Assembly (NCBI RefSeq): GCF_004803895.1
Contig: NZ_CP021978.1
Coordinates: forward strand, 4,650,001-4,714,000
Source: Streptomyces hawaiiensis
GTDB lineage: Bacteria; Actinomycetota; Actinomycetes; Streptomycetales; Streptomycetaceae
Length of the DNA stretch: 64,000 nt
Reading direction: 5' to 3'
Under the pieces are notes generated by a model. It was not told the DNA's origin and did no database searches. It saw only the letters and a program-made list of their open reading frames with translations. Below, piece after piece: positions 33,069-42,831 of this stretch. Made by a program: the position numbers and the translations under genes. How positions within the stretch are numbered: position 1 is the stretch's first letter; each line of letters opens with the position of its first letter.

Positions 33069-34057
33069 TGGGCCGCGCCCTCGCGTTCCAGGATGCCGGA
33101 CTGGGCGATGAGGAAGCCGAGTTGGGCACGGCTTCCGCTGCCGAGCGTGGCGGCGAGTTTGGCGATGTGAGCCCGGCAAGTGCGCACGTTCATCCCGAGG
33201 CGGCGGGCGATTGCCTCATCCACATGACCCTCTATGAGGAGTTTGGCGATGGAGTGCTGGATGTCTGTGATGCCGTCTGCGGCCGGCCCGTACGGGGCGC
33301 CGGCGCTCAGCTGAACGGAACGGCTCCACATGAACTCGAAGACCTTCACCAGGTACCGGACGAGTCCGGGGTGGCGGAGTTCGAGGGCGACCTGCTGGTC
33401 GTCGCGAGCCGGGATGAACGCGACGGTCTCGTCACAGACGATCAGCCGTTCCACCACTTCGTCGATCGTGCGGTACTCCGCCTTGCCGTTCGCCAATTGG
33501 GCGACGTAGGCCAGTTTCTGAGGGCTGTATCGCGCTGTGTGCTGGTAGAGCGTCCGTATCCGGACTCCACGCTCGATCAGAGCCCGGTCTCTTTCGAGCC
33601 CCTGTGTGAGGCTCCGCTCGGAGAAGCGGTCGTCACTGGGCTGGATGGTGAGCATCTCCACCTGACACTGGGCCGTGGCCAGGTTGAGGGCCGCGTTGAT
33701 CCGGTCGCCGCCCTCCAGCACCGTGAAGGAGTGGTCGGTCGCCGTCACCTGGGCACCCAGGGCCATGAACGGCTCGAACGCGTCCGCGATCTTGATCGAC
33801 AACTGTCGGCGTTCCGCAATGTCGCGCTCGATCGGATGCAGACGCTCGGCGAGCGCGACCGTCGGCGGCACCGGTCGCAGCCAGTCCTCGTCGTCCGGGT
33901 CCGGGTGAAGAAGGGCGAGCTCGACCAGACAAGGCGCTGTCATCACGTCTGTACGTGCGATCCGCCCTGCACGCAGGGCGTTCGCATAGAGTCGGTTACC
34001 TTCCTCGCACAGATCGGTGACCGCATGGGGATGCGTCTCCTTAGTCGGATTTGCCAC
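33065..34057 (-). CDS. LuxR-HTH regulator with TrmB-like middle domain, copy 3
   Basis: A 330-aa paralogue from GTG 34057 with GGAGA upstream; the frame extends 38 codons further without homology. The N-terminus VTDLCEEGNRLYANALRAG and PCLVELALLHPDPDDEDW align with copy 1. The sensor-like domain has LTIQPSDDRFSE, IRTLYQHTARYSPQ and ETVAFIPARDDQQVALEL. The HTH is ITDIQHSIAKLLIEGHVDEA and LGMNVRTCRAHIAKL. It is first gene of an operon with copy 2 and divergent (116 bp) from the secreted-peptide gene, making it the most likely regulator of that peptide. Confidence 0.82.
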   Translation of the reverse strand: MANPTKETHPHAVTDLCEEGNRLYANALRAGRIARTDVMTAPCLVELALLHPDPDDEDWLRPVPPTVALAERLHPIERDIAERRQLSIKIADAFEPFMALGAQVTATDHSFTVLEGGDRINAALNLATAQCQVEMLTIQPSDDRFSERSLTQGLERDRALIERGVRIRTLYQHTARYSPQKLAYVAQLANGKAEYRTIDEVVERLIVCDETVAFIPARDDQQVALELRHPGLVRYLVKVFEFMWSRSVQLSAGAPYGPAADGITDIQHSIAKLLIEGHVDEAIARRLGMNVRTCRAHIAKLAATLGSGSRAQLGFLIAQSGILEREGAAQ

Positions 34058-34173
34058 GAAATCTCCACCCCCCAGGGTCCTGAACATGCAGGAACATGAT
34101 GCACCGATTGTGTGGCCATGACGTGTTCGAATGAGCCATCGTCTTACCTGACGGGGGAAGAGGAGACTCACAA

Positions 34174-34389
34174 GTGAGGACGAAGCCGACTATGCGCAAG
34201 AGACTGCTTCGCTCGGTGCTTGCTGCCGCCCTCTCTGTCGTCGCTGTCATCGGAGTGAGTGGTTACTCCGGCGTGAAGGGTGATACCCGGGCGGACAGTC
34301 ACTGGCCGGAGAGCGTCACGAGCGATGCGAAGAGCGATGTCCTGGCGGACAGTCATTGGCCGGCGATAGTCGCGGACTCGGAGCGTTGA
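34174..34389 (+). CDS. Small secreted peptide with two ADSHWP repeats
   Basis: A 71-aa protein from GTG 34174 with AGGAG 10 nt upstream. A basic n-region (MRTKPTMRKRLLRS) and hydrophobic core VLAAALSVVAVIGVSG form a signal peptide. The mature part carries two near-identical decapeptides, ADSHWPESV at residues ~40-48 and ADSHWPAIV at ~58-66, joined by an acidic linker. The repeats are encoded with synonymous changes (CAC/CAT for His), pointing to selection on the peptide. It is separated by one base from the Rieske-like gene and divergent from regulator copy 3. A processed signal or RiPP-like precursor is a plausible inference; no known family recognised. Confidence 0.7.
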   Translation: MRTKPTMRKRLLRSVLAAALSVVAVIGVSGYSGVKGDTRADSHWPESVTSDAKSDVLADSHWPAIVADSER

Positions 34390-34390
34390 T

Positions 34391-34726
34391 GTGACCACTC
34401 CACCCGACGACCGCTCCTTCCGTCGTGAAATGGCCACCGCCTACCGCTCCGGCTGGCACTTCATCGACCTGGTTACCGCCATCCCCCACAGCGGTGACTC
34501 GTTGATGGTGACCGTGTTCGGCGAGCCGGTGGTCGTCACGCGGGACGAGGACGAGGACGTACGGGCTTACCGGTGTCTGCGGCGGCCTCGGGGGGCGCCG
34601 CAGCCGGTGCGGTGCGCCGTACGGTACGGAATGATCTTTGTGAACCTGGACCAACGGGACCACCAGCAGGTGGAGGCCGACTCTCCTGCCCCGAGGACCA
34701 TCTCTGCCACCCCCCGCAGTGCCTGA
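34391..34726 (+). CDS. Rieske-like protein lacking cluster ligands
   Basis: A 111-aa protein from GTG 34391, one base after the peptide gene. GWHFIDLVTAIPHSGDSLMV, GEPVVVTRDEDEDVRAYRCL and VRYGMIFVNLDQRD follow the N-terminal Rieske domain of ring-hydroxylating oxygenases. The CxH and CxxH motifs are gone: the first becomes CLR (Cys62), the second is missing, and the sequence jumps straight to the YGMIFVNL strand. It should not bind a [2Fe-2S] cluster. It may be a repurposed beta-sandwich that binds or modifies the peptide. A strong terminator follows. Confidence 0.65.
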   Translation: MTTPPDDRSFRREMATAYRSGWHFIDLVTAIPHSGDSLMVTVFGEPVVVTRDEDEDVRAYRCLRRPRGAPQPVRCAVRYGMIFVNLDQRDHQQVEADSPAPRTISATPRSA

Positions 34727-34769
34727 CGCGATTCCCCCGTCGTAACAGATCGCTCAGGTGCTTCCCCCC

Positions 34770-34816
34770 GCAGCGGCGTCACCGTGACCTGAACACGGTG
34801 ACGCCGCTGCAGTTTT
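34770..34816 (+). terminator. Strong terminator after the peptide cassette
   Basis: A perfect 17-bp stem (GCAGCGGCGTCACCGTG, 34770-34786; complement 34794-34810) with a 7-nt loop is followed by AGTTTT. It ends the peptide/Rieske-like transcript and could also serve the convergent gene at 34894. Confidence 0.93.
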
Positions 34817-34893
34817 CGGGGACATTTCCGGGTATCGACCCAGTCTGGTAGTGGCTGGATCCAATCGATCACCGGTGTGGATTTTCACTTCGG

Positions 34894-35310
34894 TCAACCT
34901 CGCCCCAGCGCCCGCGTCAGGTGGATCTCGATCACCACGCGCGCCGGGTTGGGTGTCGGCGTCCTGCCGTAGCGCTCCGCGTAACGCCGCTCCGCCTCGG
35001 CGACCCGGTCCGGATCCTCGCGGACGAAGGCCCGGCCTTCCAGTGTCGCCCAGCGGCGCCCCTCCAGTTGGCAGACGGCGACGGCCGCCCCCTGCTCCCC
35101 GGCGGCCCGCACATACCGCACCTTCGCGCTCGCCCTGTTGGTGATCACCCGAGCCAGACGGGCCTCGGGATCGTATGTGACCCCGACGGGTACCAGATGC
35201 GGAGTGCCGTCCGGGCGGGGAGTCGTCAGGGTGCACAGGTGCCGCTCCCGCCAGAAGCTGAGATACGGCGGGTCCGGAGCGCCTGGGTTCACGGAGTACT
35301 TGGTCGCCAT
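34894..35310 (-). CDS. PPOX-class flavin/F420-dependent oxidoreductase
   Basis: A 138-aa split-barrel protein starting at ATG 35310. It shows LSFWRERHLCTLTTPRPDGTP and HLVPVGVTYDPEARLARVIT, the pyridoxamine-phosphate-oxidase-like pattern, then AAVAVCQLEGRRWATLEG and a terminal helix/strand VVIEIHLTRAL. Short actinobacterial members bind F420 or FMN and reduce unknown small molecules. It is divergent from clpB and separated from it by the clpB HAIR site. Cofactor preference is inferred. Confidence 0.82.
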   Translation of the reverse strand: MATKYSVNPGAPDPPYLSFWRERHLCTLTTPRPDGTPHLVPVGVTYDPEARLARVITNRASAKVRYVRAAGEQGAAVAVCQLEGRRWATLEGRAFVREDPDRVAEAERRYAERYGRTPTPNPARVVIEIHLTRALGRG

Positions 35311-35348
35311 GGACCGGAACTTAGACCCCCGAGCCTCCCGGAACCGCC

Positions 35349-35369
35349 CTTGAGTGCACTAGACTCAAC
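35349..35369. promoter_or_regulatory. HAIR operator for HspR upstream of clpB
   Basis: CTTGAGT-GCACTAG-ACTCAAC matches the HspR inverted repeat at 13 of 14 arm positions. It contains a good -10 hexamer, TAGACT (35360-35365), so bound HspR would block RNA polymerase. It lies 45 bp upstream of the clpB start. Confidence 0.9.
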
Positions 35370-35413
35370 TTTGTGCAAGCTGTTCGGGTCAGTGCAAGGA
35401 GGAGAACGCGAAG

Positions 35414-38011
<2,598 letters not shown>

Positions 38012-38015
38012 GACG

Positions 38016-38498
38016 TCACATCGTGAACGCCGAGAACCGCAAGCGCGCGGTCTCGGCGTTCACGTACTCCACTTTCACCTGCACCACGTGCGCCTCCGCC
38101 GTGCCGGGCAGGCCGTTCTCGTGGGTCACCTCGAGGCAGAGCGCCCCGCAGGAGCCGCCGTCCGTGCGGGGCTCCGGGGCGCCGGGATACGTGTGGCCCA
38201 GCCAGTACCGCACGTTTTCGCGCGGCATCAGCAGCACGGCCGTGTACGCGGTGTCGATGCCCCGCTGCACCGTGCAGTCGTGCGGCTCGGCGCCGGCGGG
38301 GCGTTCGGCGCCGCCGAAGGCCAGTGCCCCGGCGCACGGGACCTTCGCCGCGCCCCCGGCACGTGGGTCGTCCTCGCCGGTCAGGGCCCACAGGAACATG
38401 CCCACGACGAGGAACCCGAGAACGAGCACCGGCACCGCCAGAAACGGCAGGATCAGCCCCCACCGGGTACGCCCTCGCTCCGCTGCCACCACGACCAC
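38016..38498 (-). CDS. Membrane protein of unknown function
   Basis: A 160-aa protein from GTG 38498 with one N-terminal span (LILPFLAVPVLVLGFLVVGMFLWAL). The extracytoplasmic domain contains four cysteines (VPCAG, HDCTV, GSCGALCLE), possibly two disulfides. It is convergent with clpB, 4 bp apart. The last 45 bp of its reading frame also form a long hairpin that can terminate clpB. I recognise no family. Confidence 0.65.
   Translation of the reverse strand: MVVVAAERGRTRWGLILPFLAVPVLVLGFLVVGMFLWALTGEDDPRAGGAAKVPCAGALAFGGAERPAGAEPHDCTVQRGIDTAYTAVLLMPRENVRYWLGHTYPGAPEPRTDGGSCGALCLEVTHENGLPGTAEAHVVQVKVEYVNAETARLRFSAFTM
38022..38064. terminator. Bidirectional hairpin at the clpB 3' end
   Basis: CGTGAACGCCGAGA (38022-38035) plus CCGC pairs with GCGG plus TCTCGGCGTTCACG (38051-38064), an 18-bp stem with one bulge and a 6-nt loop. 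It lies 10 bp after the clpB stop but inside the coding region of the convergent membrane-protein gene. Confidence 0.75.
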
Positions 38499-38658
38499 CG
38501 CCCCCTTCGTCCGCTGCCCGGGAGGACGGCGCTCCGCCCCCTGGGGGTTGCGGTTGACCGGATCGTGTCAGCCATGGGCTTAGCGGGGTAGTCGGGGCTT
38601 GCCACCCCCCTCCCCGCATGGGGGAGGATGGCGGAATCCGTACGAAGGGAAATTCACG

Positions 38659-39186
38659 GTGACCATCGACCCGTCCTCGATTCCGAACTTCGGGGGCCAG
38701 CCCGAGCCGCAGCCCGGCGGCCCGGCCGGCCCCGTCGTCCCGGATCAGGACCTCGTGAAGCAGCTCCTCGACCAGATGGAGCTCAAGTACGTCGTCGACG
38801 ACGAGGGTGACCTCGCGGCGCCGTGGGAGCAGTTCCGCACCTACTTCATGTTCCGGGGTGAGGGAGACCAGCAGGTCTTCTCCGTGCGGACGTTCTACGA
38901 CAGGCCCCACGAGATCGAGGCCAAGCCGCAGATCCTGGAGTCGATCGACGACTGGAACCGCCGGACCCTGTGGCCCAAGGTCTACAGCCACACCCACGAC
39001 GACGGCACGGTCCGCCTGATCGGCGAGGCCCAGATGCTGATCGGCATGGGCGTCAGCCTGGAGCACTTCGTCTCCTCGACGGTCAGCTGGGTGCGCGCCG
39101 CGATCGAGTTCGACAAGTGGCTCATCGAGCAGCTCGGTCTCGAAGAGGAGATCAACGAGGCGGAGAAGCCCGAGGACGAGGAGTAG
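38659..39186 (+). CDS. YbjN-domain protein
   Basis: A 175-aa cytoplasmic protein from GTG 38659 behind GAAGGGA. After a Pro/Gly-rich N-terminus (~30 aa) comes the YbjN fold: LDQMELKYVVDDEGDLAAPW, YFMFRGEGDQQVFSVRTFY, ILESIDDWNRRTLWPKVY and VSLEHFVSSTVSWVRAAIEF. It has a very acidic C-terminus. YbjN proteins resemble type III secretion chaperones in fold and act as regulators or chaperones in enterobacteria; the streptomycete role is unknown. Its position downstream of clpB, on the same strand, is conserved as I recall in Streptomyces. Confidence 0.85.
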   Translation: MTIDPSSIPNFGGQPEPQPGGPAGPVVPDQDLVKQLLDQMELKYVVDDEGDLAAPWEQFRTYFMFRGEGDQQVFSVRTFYDRPHEIEAKPQILESIDDWNRRTLWPKVYSHTHDDGTVRLIGEAQMLIGMGVSLEHFVSSTVSWVRAAIEFDKWLIEQLGLEEEINEAEKPEDEE

Positions 39187-39328
39187 GCCCCCACGCCCGG
39201 GGCCACGGCGCGTCGGCGCGTACGAACAGGTACGTGCTGCACGCGCCGTTTGCCTTTTCGGTCCCACCGGGCCCTTGTCCGCGAGGGTCCGGCGAGCCGC
39301 TGACCTCCTGAAAGAACCGGGGAAAGAA

Positions 39329-39664
39329 CTACCCGCCCACCCACCCTCCGCCGCAATGTCGCTCTAGCGTCCCCGGCGCCCGGAACGCCGCGCCGAGCCG
39401 CTTCGCCGCCTCCTCCAGCACCCCCGTCCGCTTGCAGAACGCGAACCGTACGAACGGGGCGCCCTCCTCGCGGTGGTCGTAGAAGACCGCGTTGGGGATG
39501 GCGACGACCCCGGCGCGTTCCGGCAGGGCGCGGCAGAAGGCGAAGCCGTCGCTCTCGCCGAGGGGGCGGATGTCGGTCGTGACGAAGTACGTGCCCGAGG
39601 GGCGGAAGACCCGGAACCCGGCCTCCGCCAGGCCCGCCGCCAGCAGGTCCCGCTTGGCCGGCAT
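39329..39664 (-). pseudogene. Duplicated 3' end of the aminotransferase
   Basis: This encodes only the last ~90 residues of the aminotransferase at 40617-41813, followed by a different tail (GAAFRAPGTLERHCGG...). Bases 39395-39664 match 40635-40904 with two mismatches (39638 and 39660). It has no start or PLP lysine. It is probably the original 3' end, displaced when the Uma2-bearing segment entered the gene. Confidence 0.85.
39395..39664. repeat. 270-bp direct repeat, copy A
   Basis: This is 99% identical to 40635-40904, spaced 1240 bp start to start. The pair flanks the Uma2 gene and about 970 bp of unique DNA. Confidence 0.95.
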
Positions 39665-39972
39665 CACGCCCCGGGACGCGCCCGTTATGGTGCTGACCAC
39701 GGCCATCCACGCAGAGTGCACCGAGGCCGACCCTGACCAGCTCAGGGAAGCACTCCGTCCGCTGGGTGACGTCGATCCTCCCGGTCGATGTGCACGAGTG
39801 AGTTCGGCGCCGCCGTGACCGCCCACTCCTCGTTCACCTACTCAGTTGTCGCCGGTCGGGATGTCGTGACGGCCGCAGAACCTGTCCGGACCGCTCCCAC
39901 AGCCGGTCCCGCCGGGCTCGGTGATACCGCGCTGTCCGCCGTATCCTGACCGCACACGGGAAGGAGCCGTCC
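39665..39972. other. Unique segment left of the Uma2 gene
   Basis: About 300 bp without a convincing gene. A plus-strand frame encodes IHAECTEADPDQLREALRPL near 39710-39770 and may be a fragment of an unknown protein. It is part of the inserted DNA. Confidence 0.4.
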
Positions 39973-40527
39973 ATGAGCGTCGACGCGATCGTGCACACCG
40001 AGTTCCCCAAGGGGTACACGGTCCTGTTCGGGGCCGACGGAAAGGTGATCATGACCCCACAGAGCGAAGAGCACTCCAGCACCATCAGGTCGATGCAGAT
40101 CGACTCCGCTCTCGCCCTGGGCCGTCACGCGAAGGTCACCTCCGATGTCTACATCGACTTTCCTGCCGACGAGAACTCCGCCCCCGACCTCGCGATCCTG
40201 CGTGAGGACGCACGCAAGGAGGGCAAGCGCTACAGCTTCGAAGACGTCCTGCTGATCTCAGAGGTCGTCTCGACCTCCTCCGCGCGCAAGGACTATGACG
40301 ACTGCACCGCGAAGTACGGCCGTTACGGCATCCCGATCTACCTGGTCGTGGACCCGTACGCGCAGGAAGTCGTCCTCCACACCCAGCCGACCGCCACCGG
40401 TTACATCGCGGCGCACACGCACAAGTACGGCACGGGCAAGCTCCCCATCCCGTTGGTGGACGGCCGCACCTTCACCCTCGACCTTGACGAACTCCCGCGC
40501 CCGGAGCCCGAGGCAGACGCCTGCTGA
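39973..40527 (+). CDS. Uma2-family (DUF820) putative endonuclease
   Basis: A 184-aa Uma2/DUF820 protein from ATG 39973 with AAGGAG upstream. The PD-(D/E)XK-like core shows APDLAILRED, LLISEVVSTSSARKDYDDC with the conserved Glu and Ser-Thr, and TAKYGRYGIPIYLVVDPYAQ carrying the Lys and strand-helix. Uma2 proteins are widespread in cyanobacteria and Streptomyces as isolated genes of uncertain function, predicted nucleases. It lies within DNA flanked by the 270-bp duplication, opposite in strand to the interrupted aminotransferase, implying arrival by insertion. Confidence 0.85.
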   Translation: MSVDAIVHTEFPKGYTVLFGADGKVIMTPQSEEHSSTIRSMQIDSALALGRHAKVTSDVYIDFPADENSAPDLAILREDARKEGKRYSFEDVLLISEVVSTSSARKDYDDCTAKYGRYGIPIYLVVDPYAQEVVLHTQPTATGYIAAHTHKYGTGKLPIPLVDGRTFTLDLDELPRPEPEADAC

Positions 40528-40616
40528 CGGAGGACTCCCGGTGCGGCGGCGAGGCGGTGTAGGTGCGTGGCGGCTCGGGGCAGCCGTGTACGTCTGGCCG
40601 GTACGCCGGTCGGCTG

Positions 40617-41813
40617 TCATGCGGTCGGCGACTTGAGCCGCTTCGCCGCCTCCTCCAGCACCCCCGTCCGCTTGCAGAACGCGAACCGTACGAACGGGGC
40701 GCCCTCCTCGCGGTGGTCGTAGAAGACCGCGTTGGGGATGGCGACGACCCCGGCGCGTTCCGGCAGGGCGCGGCAGAAGGCGAAGCCGTCGCTCTCGCCG
40801 AGGGGGCGGATGTCGGTCGTGACGAAGTACGTGCCCGAGGGGCGGAAGACCCGGAACCCGGCCTCCGCCAGGCCCGCTGCCAGCAGGTCCCGCTTGGCCA
40901 GCATGTCGGCGCGGAAGGCCGTGAAGTACGACTCGGGCAGGGAAAGGGCCTCGGCGACCGCGTACTGGAACGGGCCCGCCGAGACGTACGTCAGATACTG
41001 CTTCGCCGAGCGCACCGCCATCACCAGCTCGGGGGCCCCCGTCACCCAGCCGACCTTCCAACCGGTGAACGAAAAGGTTTTTCCACTGCTTGAAATAGTG
41101 ACCGTGCGCTCGCGCATCCCCGGGAACGTCGCCAGCGGCACGTGCTCGGCGCCGTCGAAGACCAGGTGCTCGTACACCTCGTCCGTCACCACCAGCAGGT
41201 CCCGCTCCACCGCCAGCTCGGCGATGGCCGCCAGCTCCTCGCGGGTGAGGACCGTGCCGGTCGGGTTGTGCGGGGTGTTGATCAGCAGCAGCCGGGTGCG
41301 GTCGGTGACGGCGTCGCGCAGCTCGTCGAGGTCGAGGCGGAAACGGCCCTCCGCCACGTCCGCGCGCAGGGTGACCGGCACCCGGCGCCCGCCCGCCATC
41401 GCGATGCACGCCGCGTACGAGTCGTAGTACGGCTCCAGTGCGACCACCTCGTCCCCGGGCTCCAGCAGGGCCAGCAGGGCGGCGGCGATGGCCTCCGTGG
41501 CGCCGGCAGTGACCAGGACCTCCGTGTCGGGGTCGTAGGCCAGGCCGTAGCGGCGCTGCTGGTGGGCGGTGACGGCGGTGCGCAGCTCGGGGACGCCGGG
41601 ACCCGGCGGGTACTGGTTGCCACGGCCGTCCCGCAGGGCCCGTACGGCGGCCTCCCGGATCTCCTCGGGGCCGTCGGTGTCCGGGAAGCCCTGCCCGAGG
41701 TTGATGGCGCCGGTGCTCAGAGCCAGGGCGGACATCTCGGCGAAGATCGTCGTCCCGAACTCGGCGAGCCGACGGTTCAGCAGGGGGCGCGCGCTGGAGG
41801 TCATGCCGGCCAT
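40617..41813 (-). CDS. PLP-dependent aminotransferase (class I/II)
   Basis: A 398-aa fold-type I aminotransferase from ATG 41813. Landmarks are INLGQGFPDTDGP, YPPGPGVPELRTAV, the aspartate-binding INTPHNPTGTVLT, the PLP lysine in SSSGKTFSFTGWKVGW (~residue 245) and FVRFAFCKR near the end. It resembles N-succinyldiaminopimelate or kynurenine/aspartate aminotransferases (DapC/YbdL-like). The last 90 codons are duplicated at 39395-39664, and the present C-terminus (KSPTA) is supplied by the inserted DNA. It should remain functional because all catalytic motifs are intact. Substrate uncertain. Confidence 0.9.
   Translation of the reverse strand: MAGMTSSARPLLNRRLAEFGTTIFAEMSALALSTGAINLGQGFPDTDGPEEIREAAVRALRDGRGNQYPPGPGVPELRTAVTAHQQRRYGLAYDPDTEVLVTAGATEAIAAALLALLEPGDEVVALEPYYDSYAACIAMAGGRRVPVTLRADVAEGRFRLDLDELRDAVTDRTRLLLINTPHNPTGTVLTREELAAIAELAVERDLLVVTDEVYEHLVFDGAEHVPLATFPGMRERTVTISSSGKTFSFTGWKVGWVTGAPELVMAVRSAKQYLTYVSAGPFQYAVAEALSLPESYFTAFRADMLAKRDLLAAGLAEAGFRVFRPSGTYFVTTDIRPLGESDGFAFCRALPERAGVVAIPNAVFYDHREEGAPFVRFAFCKRTGVLEEAAKRLKSPTA
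40635..40904. repeat. 270-bp direct repeat, copy B
   Basis: This is the second copy of the repeat, forming the 3' end of the intact aminotransferase gene. Confidence 0.95.
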
Positions 41814-41941
41814 CCTGCGCCGAAGCTCTGGAGTTCCTCAACTCTGCTTTGGGCCGTGAGCGGGGAGGGCATCACCGCCTCACGCAAGAGCGAGGCGCCC
41901 ACGGGGGGCCGCTTCGGGGGAAACGGAAGGAGGGTGACGCC

Positions 41942-42217
41942 ATGTTCGTAGGCATCATCCTGGCGGTGGTCGGAGTCGTACTGATCGGGGCGCTGGTTTC
42001 CACGGCCCGCAGGGGCGGTTCCCGGCGGACGACGCGTCGCGGGGCGTGGGCGTCCACCGGGTCGAGCAGCAGCAGCGGCGGCAGCTGGTGGGCCGGCGGG
42101 GGAGACTCCGGCTCGTCCAGCGGACACTCCTGCGGCGGCAGCTCGTCCTGCGGAGGCGGGTCGTCCTGCGGGGGCGGCGGTGGCGGTGGCGGTGGTTGCG
42201 GCGGCGGAGGCAGCTGA
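41942..42217 (+). CDS. Gly/Ser/Cys-rich membrane protein
   Basis: A 91-aa protein from ATG 41942 behind GGAGG. It has an N-terminal span (FVGIILAVVGVVLIGALVS), a basic linker, then a Gly/Ser-rich tail with five Cys and a single His (SGHSCGGSSSCGGGSSCGGG). The tail resembles the glycine/cysteine-rich ends of small actinobacterial membrane proteins of unknown role. A 13-bp hairpin follows. Divergent from the aminotransferase. Confidence 0.65.
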   Translation: MFVGIILAVVGVVLIGALVSTARRGGSRRTTRRGAWASTGSSSSSGGSWWAGGGDSGSSSGHSCGGSSSCGGGSSCGGGGGGGGGCGGGGS

Positions 42218-42260
42218 CTGACGCCGGCCGTCCTCACGACGGGGAAGCCGCATCCACCGA

Positions 42261-42293
42261 ACGCGGGGTCCGCACCTGAGGCGGGCCCCGCGT
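42261..42293 (+). terminator. Terminator after the Gly-rich gene
   Basis: A 13-bp stem (ACGCGGGGTCCGC with GCGGGCCCCGCGT, one wobble pair) with a 7-nt loop lies 44 bp downstream of the Gly/Cys-rich gene. Confidence 0.7.
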
Positions 42294-42302
42294 CGTCGTG
42301 TC

Positions 42303-42338
42303 CGGAGTTCCCGGAGTTCCCGGAGTTCCCGGAGTTCC
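42303..42338. repeat. 9-bp tandem repeat, four copies
   Basis: CGGAGTTCC is repeated four times exactly, followed by two copies of the related GGAGGTCTC unit. It lies in non-coding sequence. Confidence 0.85.
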
Positions 42339-42831
42339 GGGAGGTCTCGGAGGTCTCGGACGGATGGTTGCTCGAACGGCTGTGGGGTGACTTTCGGCGG
42401 ATCCTGGCAACATTCCCTGCCTGTAGGACAACTCGCGCCGCGCGGCTGCGGGCCCGAGTGTGACTGCGGCAACTGCGCGCGACAAACGGTGATTTCGGAA
42501 GGCGGCCGGAATCCCGGGCTCCTGTCCGTCACGGCTCCGGGTGTGAGCCACGGCGCACCGGCGCACGCCTCCCCGGTACCGGCGCACGCCGTAGTTGAAC
42601 AGTTGAGCTGTGGAGCCCTCTGAGGGATGGAAACCCTACGAACTTGGGTAAAAACGCTGTGGCGGCGCCACCGTTCATGATTCCCTCTAAGTCACCAACG
42701 CAGCCCCTCGGACGTCCCGCGGACACCTTCCTGAAACCGGCCGACTGGGCTGACCCGGGCCGACATCCCCCGGTGCGACCGGGGCGCAGCGGACCCATCT
42801 CCCTCTCCTTGTGTGCTTGCGGAGCCGATCC

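Larger units (their letters stand above)
42218..42831. other. Intergenic region with terminator and 9-bp repeats
   Basis: A 614-bp region without a recognisable gene. It contains the hairpin at 42261-42293, the 9-bp repeat at 42303-42338, and an AT-richer stretch near 42640-42690 that may hold the promoter for the DUF2617 gene. Short frames are artefacts. Confidence 0.5.

Noticed and set aside
39665..39840. Transposase fragment beside the Uma2 gene
   Set aside because: A short frame (IHAECTEADPDQLREALRPL) looks protein-like, but I could not match it to any transposase motif.
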